Source of the DNA: Hofstenia miamia
Lineage: Eukaryota; Xenacoelomorpha; Acoela
Reading direction: 5' to 3'
Assembly (NCBI GenBank): GCA_004352715.1
Contig: SCFE01000022.1
Location: 1,455,140 to 1,519,139, forward strand
Length of the DNA stretch: 64,000 nt
Part shown: positions 45,249 through 57,749 of the stretch, piece by piece
Numbering within the stretch: the first letter of the stretch is position 1
Layout: each line of letters begins with the position of its first letter
Translations under genes and position numbers: made by a program
The notes under the pieces: model-generated
The model's input: only the letters and a program-made list of their open reading frames with translations
The model's database searches: none
What the model was told of the DNA's origin: nothing

Positions 45249-48200
45249 ATGTCGAAAGTTGGTGAAGAAACACTGCACCCCTATTTCATAGCTACATGTA
45301 GAGCAGTACATTACATTTGGGATAACATTTTGGAAGAGACACAGAACCAATTACGATGGACTTACAATACTAGACAGTTAAGTTGTTCTATTGATATAAT
45401 ACCTTTTATAAATGATGCAGAAAGACTTCCAAAAATAAATTCCATACTATGTTATTATTCAAGTATGCTTGAAGGAATTAGTCACTCATATTGGAGAAGT
45501 ATGGTGCATATTTCTTTTGATGAAGACTTTTCAATCTACAATCTTTGCAAATTTCTAAATAATGGGAGCACAATTCGAAGTTTTGAATGCGTTAATATTG
45601 ACTTCCCAAACCTTTTAGTAATATATTTCTTGAGAATTCATGAGATACAAGATGAACAGATAATGGAGCAGATAGAAATTGCATATTGGATAGCAAAAGT
45701 TGAAGGAATACAACTCGTAATGGTGCTCAGGGAAGAATATGAGGACAGCATCCCTGAAGCAATAGAAAGCCTTCACTACAGAATGGAGAATTTTATTATT
45801 CTTTATCAATCTACCTATAGTCAAATATCTATGCAACACACTAATATGCTATCAGTTACTAAACTATTATTTACAGATCTTATGTTATGCAAAAAAATTC
45901 CCTCACATAGATTAGCGGTGGATAAAAAATTATTAATTGATACCATACTGCAGGCACAAACATTGGAAGTATTAAATGTAAACTCTATACACACAATAAT
46001 GGATATGAGAGTCAGTTTCACTTTCACTCAAAGTGTTGAAACCTTACAAGGAATCCAGGCTATATGGTCAGACATCAAAGCTACAAAAAACCCTGAGTCT
46101 GATAGGCCCAATTTACAAATAAAAAGTCCCAGTTCTCAATATCATCAATCTGTTGAGCAATTATTACGAGAAATCAAGTTTTCCTATGACATGCAAGATT
46201 GGAAAAACTTTAAGTTGCAATTGTTTTCAGAAGAAAAGTGCCTGACATTTATGCAAGAGGTGTGATATGGATCATGGCTATCTATTTAACTAAAGACCCT
46301 CATATAATTGTACTGATCAATCATACCAAATGGAAAACAACATCCAAAATGGCGGATCACAAGATAGCTGTCTGTCCACTTACATGGAAAGTGAAGAACT
46401 GGTTATTACACAAATGTACACCACCATCTTCACCCTGCAATACAAAAAGAACTATGGACCATTACAAAAAATATTATGCCCAACTGGTGGGGGCAAGTAG
46501 TATAACAGGAAAAATGTCAATCATCTTGATTAGCAACCATTTGGGAATTTGTCCGTCAGATATAATTATTTTTTCTGAAATGATGAAAAAGTATATGTGG
46601 AGTGTGACCACTGAAACTAAGTTCACAATATTTTCTTTGGATAATGCCCCATTAAGCACTAAAAGATTAATTGAATGACAACCTGGTTCTACCCAAGTAT
46701 TTTTGGCATTAATAAGAACAAGTGGAGTGATAGAGAAGAATGAAAATTTCTTTGATGCACACAGGATATCCTATCCAGAGTGTGGCTATGGAAAGTTCAC
46801 AGAATCTGCCAGACATGTTGAGAAAGAAGGAAAAATAATTCCTATCACTATATTTGAACAGATCATGAAGACTCCTGAACAGTTTTTTAGAGAAGAAGAA
46901 TTATTGGCTACATCCTCAGTTCAATTATCTCCACAGATCTGTGACCTTATTGAGAAAGTTAATTTAGAGAAATTTGGTGGATCACCTTATCCTACTCTTC
47001 AATGGTCGATTACTGAAAATGAGAGGATTCTCATGCTCAAGCATGACCCTTCTGACTTCAATAAAGATTTACTAACTCAAAAGAGAGTACTAGTGGAAAA
47101 TAGTGAAAAGGATGTCCTTGGAATGATGAAGTGGTGTTTAACCAAGATGTTTTCAAAAGAGGAACTGGTCATTCTACAATCCCCAGGGCGACAAGTAGCT
47201 CTGGACATAGAATGCACTACTGCCCGAATGAAGATTTCTAGCAAACAGATTGAGGAATTATGAAAACATGGATTAAGAAACTGATTTTGGGATACCATTA
47301 AGCATGCTCAGATCAACTATACTGTTATGATCGGAACTGCTAGTTTACAAACCAAGTGTTCATTTGCAGATTTTGAACACAATATTCGGAAGGAAAATTT
47401 ATTATGCATTCCCCCTCTGTGTGTTGAGACTCCACTAATTCAACCGAAATGGCGAGTAAAGAAAAACAAGAAGAAAGTGGCAGCTCACCTTCCCAATAGA
47501 TTGAACTTCGTGAGCACTAGTGCTGAGGTGAATAAACTGATTAAAACTGATGAATACAAGTCAGTACATGAAAAATTACTGGCAAGTGATAACAAGGAAA
47601 GAATCTTTATTGATGGAAAGTTGACTATTTGTGACATCTTTAATAGAGGAACTGCAATCAACAAGCAACTAAGGAAGATACATGAAACTTTATGAACTAC
47701 TGACCCCAGGGTGTTAATTCTCTTTCAAGCTGCTGGAGATCTGATGTGGATCAACAACGTAGAAACAACCACGAGATATTATGATGTAACAAAAAGGATT
47801 GAAATAATCACCATGCTTTGAGCTGATGTTTCCAATCCTGACAAGATGACACTAAGTCAGGTGCAAGAGTTCTGTTCCTTATTTATGGATCATGCAACCT
47901 GCATGGGGTCATTAAGAGATGTGTTTGAACACTTTTACCCAGACACCACTATTCATTCAGAGGATGCTCATACATCCGACATGGACACATTAATGACCTT
48001 AATGATTGCCCTGAAAGGATTTTGCCTTTATGAGAGATTTCATGATACATTCACTTGCCATTTAAACAATTTAAGAAAGAATTGTCCCATCAGCAATAGA
48101 TTGCCTGCAATACACTACTGCAAGTTAAAAGATGAAGTTGTTACACAAAGAGAGGTCTTAATGCAACTCTCCCATGAGCCTCAGCATGCTGAATTAAAAG

Positions 48201-48289
48201 AATGGGAAGAAGAATTAGCAATGGAAATGGTCATAGCCGCTCAACAATTAGCCTCAGGTCCTACTCTACACCTACTGCCACAGAATTAA
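45249..48289 (+). pseudogene. ORF3, large unknown protein of the Ty3-type element
   Basis: A frame of 338 codons (45249-46265) is followed, after one frameshift near 46240, by one frame running to 48289 that is broken by only a handful of stops (46676, 47261, 47281, about 47693 and about 47820). Undamaged it would be roughly 1000 residues. It sits between integrase and the purine tract, where some elements carry an envelope gene. However, I see no signal peptide, no long hydrophobic segment and no cysteine pattern typical of an envelope. Recognisable landmarks are KNWLLHKCTPPSS, SNHLGICPSD, FEQIMKTPEQFF, VQEFCSLFMDH and a Glu-rich end. Parts recur in the diverged minus-strand element (34991-36127 and 50033-50690), so it was a real coding unit. 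Function unknown. Confidence 0.7.
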
Positions 48290-49393
48290 TTTGAGCAAAG
48301 GGGGGGTGTGTAGAGTCACTCAGGGAATTTTCGTGATTATTATTCATTTAGTTTTTTATTGTATTAATGTCATTATGACATAAGAGTAATTTCGAGCTTA
48401 GGTTTATGAAAGCTAGTTATGTCCCCTCAATGGTGCTAAACATGTTGCTCAAATTTAATTTGCGAGGGACAATCAATGACATGAATAGCTAATGATTAAC
48501 TGTAGTTGTAAACAAAGACAGGTAATTATTTATTATTTTGAAGTTGTATAAATTGAGAAACAATGTTAGAAAAGGTTAATGGATTTTATCTAGCTTCAAT
48601 TACTGTTCACTTTCTCCTCTGTTATTCTTATTAGTATTTTTTGAATATGAAAATAATTGCTTAAGTGCAGCAACAATTTGGGAGTGCTTTCTCAAAGTAC
48701 AGGGCAACANTTTATGAGAGATTTCATGATACATTTACTTGCCATTTAAACAATTTAAGAAAGAATTGTCCCATCAGTAATAGATTGCCTGCAATACACT
48801 ACTGCAAGTTAAAAGATGAAGTTGTTACACAAAGAGAGGTCTTAATGCAACTCTCCCATGAGCCTCAGCATGCTGAATTAAAAGAATGGGAAGAAGAATT
48901 AGCAATGGAAATGGTCATAGCCGCTCAACAATTAGCCTCAGGTCCTACTCTACACCTACTGCCACAGAATTAATTTGAGCAAAGGGGGGGTGTGTAGAGT
49001 CACTCAGGGAATTTTCGTGATTATTATTCATTTAGTTTTTTATTGTATTAATGTCATTATGACATAAGAGTAATTTCGAGCTTAGGTTTATGAAAGCTAG
49101 TTATGTCCCCTCAATGGTGCTAAACATGTTGCTCAAATTTAATTTGCGAGGGACAATCAATGACATGAATAGCTAATGATTAACTGTAGTTGTAAACAAA
49201 GACAGGTAATTATTTATTATTTTGAAGTTGTATAAATTGAGAAACAATGTTAGAAAAGGTTAATGGATTTTATCTAGCTTCAATTACTGTTCACTTTCTC
49301 CTCTGTTATTCTTATTAGTATTTTTTGAATATGAAAATAATTGCTTAAGTGCAGCAACAATTTGGGAGTGCTTTCTCAAAGTACAGGGCAACA
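48027..49393 (+). repeat. 683-bp duplication at a single-N join
   Basis: Bases 48027-48709 recur at 48711-49393 with very few differences; a single N (48710) lies between. It covers the end of ORF3, the purine tract and the first 401 bases of the 3' LTR. It is best read as two overlapping contig ends or two alleles placed in tandem. Confidence 0.88.
48293..48306 (+). promoter_or_regulatory. Polypurine tract
   Basis: GAGCAAAGGGGGG just before the LTR start (TGTGTAGAG). It primes plus-strand DNA synthesis. It is repeated at about 48977-48990 in the duplicated copy, and the minus-strand element has GAGCAAGGGGGG in the same place. Confidence 0.75.
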
Positions 49394-50032
49394 CGTAGCT
49401 CCTGGAGATTGGCAGATCTTCCCAGCCCAAATTGTGGACCTATTAAGTTATAGATATGGTTACGCATAAGGCAATAATAAAACTTTCATTTGATATTCAC
49501 CACGTACATGCACCTATATTTTATGACACTGTGATGATACCATGCCATTGGCTAGCATGAATGTCTGGCAATTACAGACTATTATTTAGTGAGCTGAGAA
49601 CTAACAATGAAAATGAGATGTTTATTTGGTCTATGAGATAGAAATTAATAAGTGAAATTAATAAGTGAGACAAATAGGGTAGCACCATGCACTAAGTTGA
49701 GCACTACACTCTTCCTGAAGACTTTGCTTCAGCTGGAAGCCATGTGAGTTGGTCATTTTGGAGTTACCTAAAGTATTGATTACTTGGATGAATTACCAAT
49801 GTTTATATCAGTTTTCTCTTTAATTGTTTTCCCAGAATCAGGGCTGTCATATCTCTATGTTAAACCTTCTGCAGAGTCAAATAGTTTTCTAGTATAATTA
49901 CAGCCAGTGATTCTACATGGCAATGCTGACATGATAACAAAATATTTTTCTCTGTTGTCTCTTTTGATGGTTTGGATTGGGTTTTGTTTTAGTTTTGGTG
50001 CTTGTCAGCTGGGATAGTTGTTTCCTCAGACA
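48993..50032 (+). repeat. 3' LTR of the plus-strand Ty3-type element
   Basis: Starts TGTAGAGTC at 48993 and ends CTCAGACA at 50032. It differs from the 5' LTR by scattered substitutions and lacks the 41-bp internal duplication, so the insertion is not very recent. An extra LTR beginning at 48309-48709 belongs to the duplicated join. Confidence 0.85.
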
Positions 50033-50690
50033 AATTCCAAGATGCTGGCTAATCATCATGACTGACATTTTTCCTGTCACACAACTCACCCCCTCCAGAC
50101 AGTCACAATATTTCGCATATCTCTCCATCAGCTTTTTTGATTTCCTAGTTGATGAAGGGGGTGTACATTTGTGTAACAACCATTTTTTCATTTTCCAGAC
50201 AAATGGGCAGACTGTGATTTCATGTGGTGACTTCTTGGTTAATGTTAGCCAGGTATTGGCATTCACTGGCAGTGTGAGTGAGGGGGTTTTGTGAGAAATA
50301 TGGCTAATATCAATATGGCCCCTCTTGCAAAAATGTCTGGTGTTTGTTTTTCTGAGAAAATATGTTCTTTGTAATTTCTTCAATCCTGTGTTTCATAGGA
50401 CAGCCTTATTTCATTGAGGTTTTGCTCAACAGACCTGTGGTACTGCAAGGAGGGGCTTCTGATCTTGAGGACAGACCAGTCAATTTCTAGGCTTTGATCA
50501 GCTTTAAGGTTCTGCTAAATTTTATTAATCTCCCTAAGGGTGGACATACTTAGGGCAAAAGTGAAACTAGCTCAAAGGTCCAGTGCTCTTGTGAGTTTGT
50601 GCATGTTCAGATTGATTAGTTCCAGTTTGGGCCTGTATAGCAGTGTTGACTTTGAGTGTTTGATCCACTGCTAATCTATGAGTTGGAATT
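50033..50690 (-). pseudogene. ORF3 middle part, minus-strand Ty3-type element
   Basis: The minus-strand text aligns with plus ORF3 at about 45900-46550: QAQT near 50660-50620, QYHRSVEQNLNEIRLSYE near 50440-50400, then HEITVCPFVWKMKKWLLHKC and TPPSS, and finally a SQHLGI block that stops exactly at the 3' LTR (50032/50033). The N-terminal 200 or so residues are missing. The homology resumes at 36127 on the far side of the inserted plus-strand element. Confidence 0.75.
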
Positions 50691-51900
50691 TTCTTGCACA
50701 GTAGTAAGTCTGTGCAGTATTAGTAATATTAGTATTATAAAACTCAGATTCATAAAAGTGCTCTTCTGAAAATTCAGTTAGATTATTGTATTTCTCATAT
50801 ATATTGACACTGTTATCAACTAGTGTAACTTCACTATTGTCATCCAGAATTACATGTTCAATGTCCAATAATGGCTCATTTGAGCCCTTTAAAGTGAACC
50901 ACTTTTCCATTATTTAGTGTGTATTTATTATGATCAAGTACTTTTTCAATAGTGAACAGTCCTAGCCAGTTTTTCACCAGCTTCCATACTTGATTTTGGT
51001 CAGTGACAGGACGTGGAAAGTATGCAAAGACTTTGTCACCATGCTGGTGTGGTTCACCATAAAGCTTCTTCTTAAAATTGTGCTTCTGCCAGATAACTAA
51101 CTGATTTGTGTTATGACATATGGTCAGATGGATCTGATGCATTTCATTCACTAGTTGTGACACATATTTCTTCACACTCATGTCATGATAGTTTGGGAAC
51201 ATCTTGTCTGAACATGGCACAAAAGGGGCTCACCTTGGTGGTTGTGTGGACAGACATGTTATAAAAGTATTCAATAACTTTGATGACGCATTGCCATTGA
51301 TTTCCTGCTGCTCATGACAGGGCTACTCTCAACAACTTAATTAATGTTTAATTAAGGCATTCTACCAGGCCATTTGATTGTGGGTGGTAGGTGGTGGTAA
51401 ATGCATGTATTATTTCCATCGCTTGGCTTAATGTGGTCATCAAATTATATTCAAATTGGGGAACTTTATCTGATACTAATCTTTCCATCAGTCCAAATTT
51501 AAGGATGCATTCCTTCATAACTTTTTCCACAATTCATTCAGCAGTGGTACTGTTCAGCAGAATGATGTAAGCATACTTGATGAAGTAGTTGACCATGATC
51601 AATACATACTGGTAGCCATCATTGTCAAGTGATAACTTTTCTAGATCCATGTGAACTATCTCATAAGGTCTCCCTGTAGATTGGCTCTCAAGGGCCACTC
51701 ATTGTTCAGGGAAATGATTGGTGTTCTGCAACAGGCATTTCTGACATTTGTCTATTACATTGATCACTGTGGCTCTTATTCCAATTGTGACCATGCTTGT
51801 GTACTCTTCTAACAAGCTCATGTCAATAGTACTCAGGGATGCCTAACCAATTTTCCTGCTTTTTGCATACAGGAGACCTTGATCATTGACTTGCCAATGG
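50671..51900 (-). pseudogene. Integrase, minus-strand element
   Basis: Reading down the minus strand: CQKCLLQNTNHFPEQ zinc-binding end (about 51760-51715), then LVSDKVPQFEYN and TTYHPQSNGLVE (51530-51348), which carry the second and third catalytic positions, and then GDKVFAYF and QVWKLVKNWLGLFTIEKVLD (51220-50876). Stops and frameshifts separate the pieces. Confidence 0.8.
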
Positions 51901-52533
51901 TATCTTTTAAAATATCAATCAGTTACTGGGTCCATTGGGAAAAAAGGATCTGTGATTCTCTGTAGAATGAGAAATCATTTAAATATTCAATCCACCTGGC
52001 TATGATATTAGACTTATCAACAGAGAACTTTTTTAGCCAGGCTAGAGCACTGTTATATGTGCACACTACAAAAGGACGTCATAAGATAAAATACCAAAAC
52101 TTTTGAAGCAATTCCACAATGGCAAGCATCTTGCTTTTCATGGCTCCATAATTTCTTTTTGATGTGCATAGCTTATGGCTGAAGTATTGGATCAGACTCT
52201 CCACTCCAGTACCCCACTGATGGCCACAGCACTAGCATCACAGTCTACAATAAAACTTTCCTTATAATCTGGAGTGTTTAGCATAGGGATTTTCTTTATT
52301 TATCTTTTCATTTGATCTAGGCTTTCTTGCTCCCTCCATGTCCACATGAAATAAACTGATTTTTTATGTAAGTGAGAAATGCTTCTTGTTTTCTCTGCTA
52401 AGTCAGGAATGACAATGCTGTAATAATTTAAGAAACCCCTGAGTCTCTGTATGTTCTTTTGGCTTTTCAGCATCTCTATTTTATTGAGATAGTCTTTGGC
52501 ATTTGTTTTGATTGATATTTTGACAGGTTTGAN
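51901..52533 (-). pseudogene. RNase H and connection region, minus-strand element
   Basis: The minus-strand frame 52599-52300 has KPVKISIKTNAKDYLNKIE and the GFLNYYSIVIPDLAEKTRSI connection block. RNase H fragments (DCDASAVAI-like text) follow to about 52000 with stops. Bases 52220-52532 are duplicated at 53163-53475. Confidence 0.65.
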
Positions 52534-53475
52534 TGTAGAGATTACGTCTTCGATCAAGAGGTTAGTACTGGTGTTTTCACAATTCGTAATCACTTTCAAC
52601 TAGTTTATTTGCTTACATTGTTATTACTTAGTGAGGTCATTATGAAAATGTATTGTAGTTTCTAGAACCTTGTTAATTCTTAAATGAAACACCTGGTTAT
52701 TGACATACTTTGCACAACTCCTATTCTGTTGTTTGTCACAATTGAATTAATTTAAATCTGTTATTTTAGAACTCGGCTATAATGAACAGTTCTTCCCTAA
52801 TCTGATAATTTTTTCACAAACAATCACTACTTTATAAGTAATTTAGGTATTTGACATTTACAATCGAACGAGAATCCAATCAAAGTTTAAAAACATGAAT
52901 GATTTCTTTCGATCTCGTGTAACTGTGAAACAGGGGACGTAGGCAGCATTTCAAATTCGCTGCATTTCATAAAACTAAATTCAGATTGCATTTTCTACCT
53001 CCTCAAACTTGTTACAACTAAATTACTAAATTAGACTGTTGTGTTTCCATTATATTTGTTGTTTTTGCATGGAGTAGGCTTTCGGGTGTTAGCATTAGAT
53101 TTGGCGGGAATTATTTAAAGCTTAGTATATAATTCAAATACCATATATATATATATATATANATGGCCACAGCACTAGCATCACAGTCTACAATAAAACT
53201 TTCCTTATAATCTGGAGTGTTTAGCATAGGGATTTTCTTTATTTATCTTTTCATTTGATCTAGGCTTTCTTGCTCCCTCCATGTCCACATGAAATAAACT
53301 GATTTTTTATGTAAGTGAGAAATGCTTCTTGTTTTCTCTGCTAAGTCAGGAATGACAATGCTGTAATAATTTAAGAAACCCCTGAGTCTCTGTATGTTCT
53401 TTTGGCTTTTCAGCATCTCTATTTTATTGAGATAGTCTTTGGCATTTGTTTTGATTGATATTTTGACAGGTTTGA
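52220..53475. repeat. 313-bp duplication flanking an unrelated 628-bp insert
   Basis: Bases 52220-52532 equal 53163-53475. Between them, 52534-53161 is bounded by single Ns (52533, 53162), is AT-rich, ends in an (AT)n tract and has no retroelement text. This looks like a small contig wrongly placed inside the element. Confidence 0.8.
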
Positions 53476-53515
53476 TTACATGCCCTAAAAAGGTGACTTT
53501 GTTTTGAGCTAGTGT

Positions 53516-54349
53516 TCATTTGTTACCATTGAATTTTAGTCCAGCAATCTGGAGTAGATCAAGTGTGCTTTTCAGCTTGTCCAGGTGGTCAGAGAACATA
53601 TTTCTTGCAAAGAGTATGTCATTGATGTAAGCCAATATAGCAGGCTCCAAAACATTAGCATTGTTCTTTAGCACCTTAGTAACATACCTCTGAAACATTG
53701 AGGGAACATTGCAAAGGCCAAAAGCCATATACTTCCATTTGTAGAGGTTTTAGGGAGTGATAAAAGTGTTCTTTTGAATGTCATATTCTCTCATAGGGAC
53801 CTGCCAGTAGGCCTTGCATAGATTGAGATACAAGAAGAATTTGTACTTACTAGCATCATAAAGAAGGTCCTCTATTCTCATGAGAGGATAAGCATCCTTG
53901 ATGGTAATGTCATTTAATTTAAGAAAATCTATGCATAATCTATATTTTTTCTCACTGTTTGATGAATACTGTTGGCACAGAATAGGGGCTGTTGCTCCCT
54001 TGTATAATCCCAATTTCCAAGAGGTCACTCAGAACTTTCTCATATTCTTCTTTAGGTTCTCAGGAACCTGCCATACTGGTAATCAAATTGATTTGTCAGT
54101 TTTCATTTTGATTGAGTGTTCTTCACCTATGGCTTGGTCCACGGTTATGGCTCCATAATTAAGAACCTCACTCTTTTGTTTTAGTAATGAGATCAGTGCC
54201 TGATGTTCCCCCTCTTGAAGGTGGATGAAAAACTCAATGGTGACTGAGGGAGTCCTAACAGTATCAGAAGGTTTGTCCATGTCATGGATCTTAGTAAATA
54301 TGGGCAGGCACTCAATGGATACATTTGTCAATCTTACAGGAACTGCCAT
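53516..54349 (-). pseudogene. Reverse transcriptase, minus-strand element
   Basis: Linker frame 54349-54083, then YRLCIDFLKLNDITIKDAYP and LYLNLCKAYWQV (54028-53750), where the first catalytic Asp of the LDLCKAYWQV motif is replaced by Asn. Then FGLCNVPSMFQRYV and AYINDILFA (53728-53516), with Asn for the first Asp of YxDD. Two catalytic losses plus frameshifts make it dead. Confidence 0.85.
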
Positions 54350-54492
54350 GATCTTAAGCTGAGCAGCATTGACTCAAATCAGGAATTTTGAACTGTTCAA
54401 CACCATAATATATGTCTTCCCATGCTTCACTTGACCCAGATCAGGTGACAGTTAAATTCCTTTGGGGTAGCTCCCCATTGGCCCAACTATCA

Positions 54493-54969
54493 TCACATTG
54501 CAACTATGTTGCTCATTTGAAAACACAGGGACTTGAGTCTAATGCTGGGCCTCAAGAAACATAGATTTGGTGAGAGGAAGCAAATTTCTTCTTCAGGGAC
54601 TGTTGTTAGATGAGTTGTCTTATGATCCTTAATAGAGATTTTGTTGTTCCCATAATCTATGACAGAGGAGTTTTGTTCAAGGAAATCACTCCCTAAAATG
54701 ATATCATAATGCAAAGTCTAATTTGAAGTGTCCACTACTACTAGATCCACTTGAAACAATTTGTTATTAATCTGCATGTCCACATTGCTGACTTTTCCAG
54801 ACATGTCAATCAGACTAAAGGCAGATGGATCCAAGGTGTCTTGGCTTATGCACAATGCTGAGCAACACTTGTCACAAATAATCAAGGCAGTGGCTCCAGT
54901 ATCCACTGTTGCATGCACAAGACTCACAATGATGAGAACAGTTTCACTGAGAAAATAACATATGAGCAA
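54493..54969 (-). pseudogene. Aspartic protease, minus-strand element
   Basis: ATVDTGATALII gives the active site (about 54910-54875) and YDIILGSDFLEQNS the later block (54710-54670). A stop separates the two. It is homologous to 39790-40260. Confidence 0.78.
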
Positions 54970-55144
54970 ATTGGTGGGTTAGTCTTTCACCAAAATCATC
55001 TAAAACTTCATTCAAGGCAGCATGGGTAACATAATTGTCACAGACTGGGGAGGAGGGTACCTCATGAGGAATGGTCTTGTTGGGTGTAAACTGATTGATC
55101 TGAAGCTTCAGTGACATAATTGATTCTAACATTTTCTGTTCCAT
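54944..55144 (-). pseudogene. Possible gag tail, minus-strand element
   Basis: A 66-codon frame upstream of the protease, starting MEQKMLESIMSLK. I recognise no capsid or zinc-knuckle motif. The element's 5' LTR and most of gag are not found to the right, so the copy is 5'-truncated near 55.15 kb. Confidence 0.35.
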
Positions 55145-56989
55145 TCATTGGTACTCAACATTTACAAAAATGAAATAGACTTACACATTAAAATCAAATT
55201 CATTTTTTCAAGCAATTTTCATTTCAAAGCACACTGTATGTTCCATTGCAAAAATTCCAGTGTAATACAGACATAGAGATAATTAAATGTACACACATGT
55301 TTAGCATTAACACACATTGCTAAACCCAACACAACCAATGATAATCCACTATGAAAAGAGAAATCCAATCTATAAACCAGTATCAAGATCATATATTGTT
55401 AGATTAAACATAAAGTTTTGTGTCCTACCCTTGTGACAGAGTCTAAACAGCAACTATTCAAGTTTTTGTTTTGTCATCATTGCAAGCACTGTGCAATGTA
55501 GTTTTCATGATGCTGTGTTGTGGCAAATAATGGGCATACACATTATTGACTTTGCATTTTGACCCTATGTGCTTTTCATATAAAGTGTAATTAAAACCAA
55601 TGGTGTTCATTTTTAATGCATGTCTTTTTTAACCATTTTTAATCAAAATTAAATGTCCAAATATTGTTTCTCAGTCATCACTCTTTTTGAGGAAGGTGTG
55701 TTTTCAATGGTGTTCTGCACAATTTGACTTAGCATTTGTATTCTTTCTTAATAATGTCATTGCATACAAAGAATGTGGATATTGCAAGCAGTAAAAACTT
55801 ATAATTTAATCTAGAATGCATGATTTCTTTTTGGCAACATCAGGCATGATGCATGGAATTAGACTGAAAAACTTTAATAACCACAATTGTCTAAATTACT
55901 TAAGCTTGCATCTATCTTAATTAATATAAGATGAAATATGATAGTCTAAATAAAACTTGATTCTAGTTGAATGACTAAATAAATCACTATGGAGTAAAGT
56001 ATTACTTGAAAAAAGGAATTATGCATTAGGATAACTGTCAGATAAAATGTACAAAAAAACTTGATTTTAAGAGGAATACCAAAAAATGTTTAGGAATAGT
56101 TAAAAGTAAATTATTAAATTTTAGATGGAAAAGTTGAGAGGTTAAAGTAGCAAATGTAACATCAATAAATTGAGAACTTTTTATGAAACAGCATGGTGCC
56201 CAGCCAGTCAGATAGAGCCATGTTTTATTTTATGACTACAGTAACAGATTTTGATGGCGACATTGTTTGACAAATAGGTTTACAACATCATGTTAATGTA
56301 ACTACTTATATCTATGTCATATCTACAAATAATTTTGGAGTAAAAATTAATATCTATTAGATGTAAATGGAAACAATTAATCTTTGCATTTGCTTAAAAT
56401 AGTTCTGATTCTGCAATTCAAAGATCTAAGCTAAAGAGAAAACTATCTGAATTACAGTATAAAGACATACATTTATTCTTGCAATATACAATTACAATTT
56501 CATTGAAATTGTCTATCCAATTGTTTTTAGTGCTTAAAATTACAAATATAAATATGTATTTGACCAATATTGTTTTTGACCTTAATTTTTAGATTGAAGC
56601 GGTCTACTTTGTTTAGATGTGTTAACTTTTAGACAATGCTTATTTTCTTTGCTTGCAATTTCGTTCTGTTCATAATTTTAAAATATTATTTGTTGGAAGC
56701 CTTTCCTATCTTTAAAATATTCGCATGTGTCTATGTGCAAATTAAATAACTATTTTTCTAAAATGAACATTATTTCATTTATTTTATTATCCTAAATTTT
56801 ATCTTCGATTAATGTTTACGATCATATATTTTGATGATTGTTCCCCAATTCAGAAAACCAAAAGATTTTCTAAAGAAAACATTTAAAATGCTACGAAAAC
56901 CAAAGCTCATAGCGATAGATCAAAGTTATATCTACAAGAAATCTAGAATATTTGCAGTATCGCACACCGCAAAGCATAGTGTTTGTATA
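55145..56989. other. Unassigned AT-rich stretch
   Basis: No long frame, repeat or RNA recognised. Confidence 0.5.
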
Positions 56990-57372
56990 AAATAGGAATA
57001 CAGTGATTTGGACCCCAAAAGTTTGTGGCGACATATTAATGATCCTTCAAAAAATAAACATATTTCGATATTTAAAGGAAATAGAAGCTATTCATATAGC
57101 TTGACCATATTTCTAAGGAATATTTAAACATGAATTTCTTTCCTGACGACTATACATATTTTTTTTCTTAAAATTTTCTCAATAAAATTTTTGATACATT
57201 GCTGTTCAACATTCATAAACACGTTTTAGAACACACATTTTTCAGTAATTATCGAAATTATCATGATAATGAATAACATCCCACTATAACATGTTTAGAC
57301 TTATCGAAAGCCTTTGATTCCATTAATCATAATATTTTAATTGAAAAATTGAAGTTAGTGCGCATGTGTAGA
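56990..57372 (+). pseudogene. LINE reverse transcriptase fragment (motif A)
   Basis: An upstream frame reads DPKSLWRHINDPSK, like the linker before the reverse transcriptase of non-LTR elements. After a short AT-rich interruption, LDLSKAFDSINHNILIEKL (about 57300-57355) is the palm motif with the first catalytic Asp. The rest is lost and stops follow. Confidence 0.7.
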
Positions 57373-57749
57373 TAATTGTTTGTCTTGACCCATCTATTTC
57401 TTGCAATCTTCGCTAAAGTTTTTTTAAATTCGAGATGATGATGATGTATATTTATCTAAACGCTTACAAAAAATCCCCAGATTATTTGTGAAATAAACTT
57501 GTAATTTTTATTTATATATTTATTTTTTATTAATTTATTGTTACTATGTCTAGAAAGGCTATTTTTTAGCACTAGTGGTGCTCATTTATATTACCCATGA
57601 CATTTAAATTATTATTTGAATATTAAATCAATAGATTAGTATTTCCTTGTATTACATTACTTTTTATATTATTCAAGAACCTAGTACATTCATTTTTAGA
57701 TATTTTATCTATATTACAACTAATTAATGCACTAGAATTTATATAATTC

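Larger units (their letters stand above)
36128..50032 (+). mobile_element. Plus-strand Ty3/gypsy-type LTR retrotransposon with an extra 3' ORF (degenerate)
   Basis: Order: 5' LTR, gag with zinc knuckle, protease, reverse transcriptase, RNase H, integrase, ORF3, purine tract, 3' LTR. Integrase after RNase H is the Ty3/gypsy arrangement. A hAT element (40444-42070) interrupts it, and parts of gag and of the 3' end are duplicated at single-N joins, so the native length is nearer 10-11 kb. It is inserted in ORF3 of a related minus-strand element. Every coding region has stops or frameshifts, and the integrase core is deleted. Confidence 0.85.

Noticed and set aside
45249-46265. ORF3 as a retroviral-type envelope gene
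   Set aside because: No signal peptide, membrane anchor, furin-like site or fusion-type hydrophobic stretch is visible; position alone is not enough.
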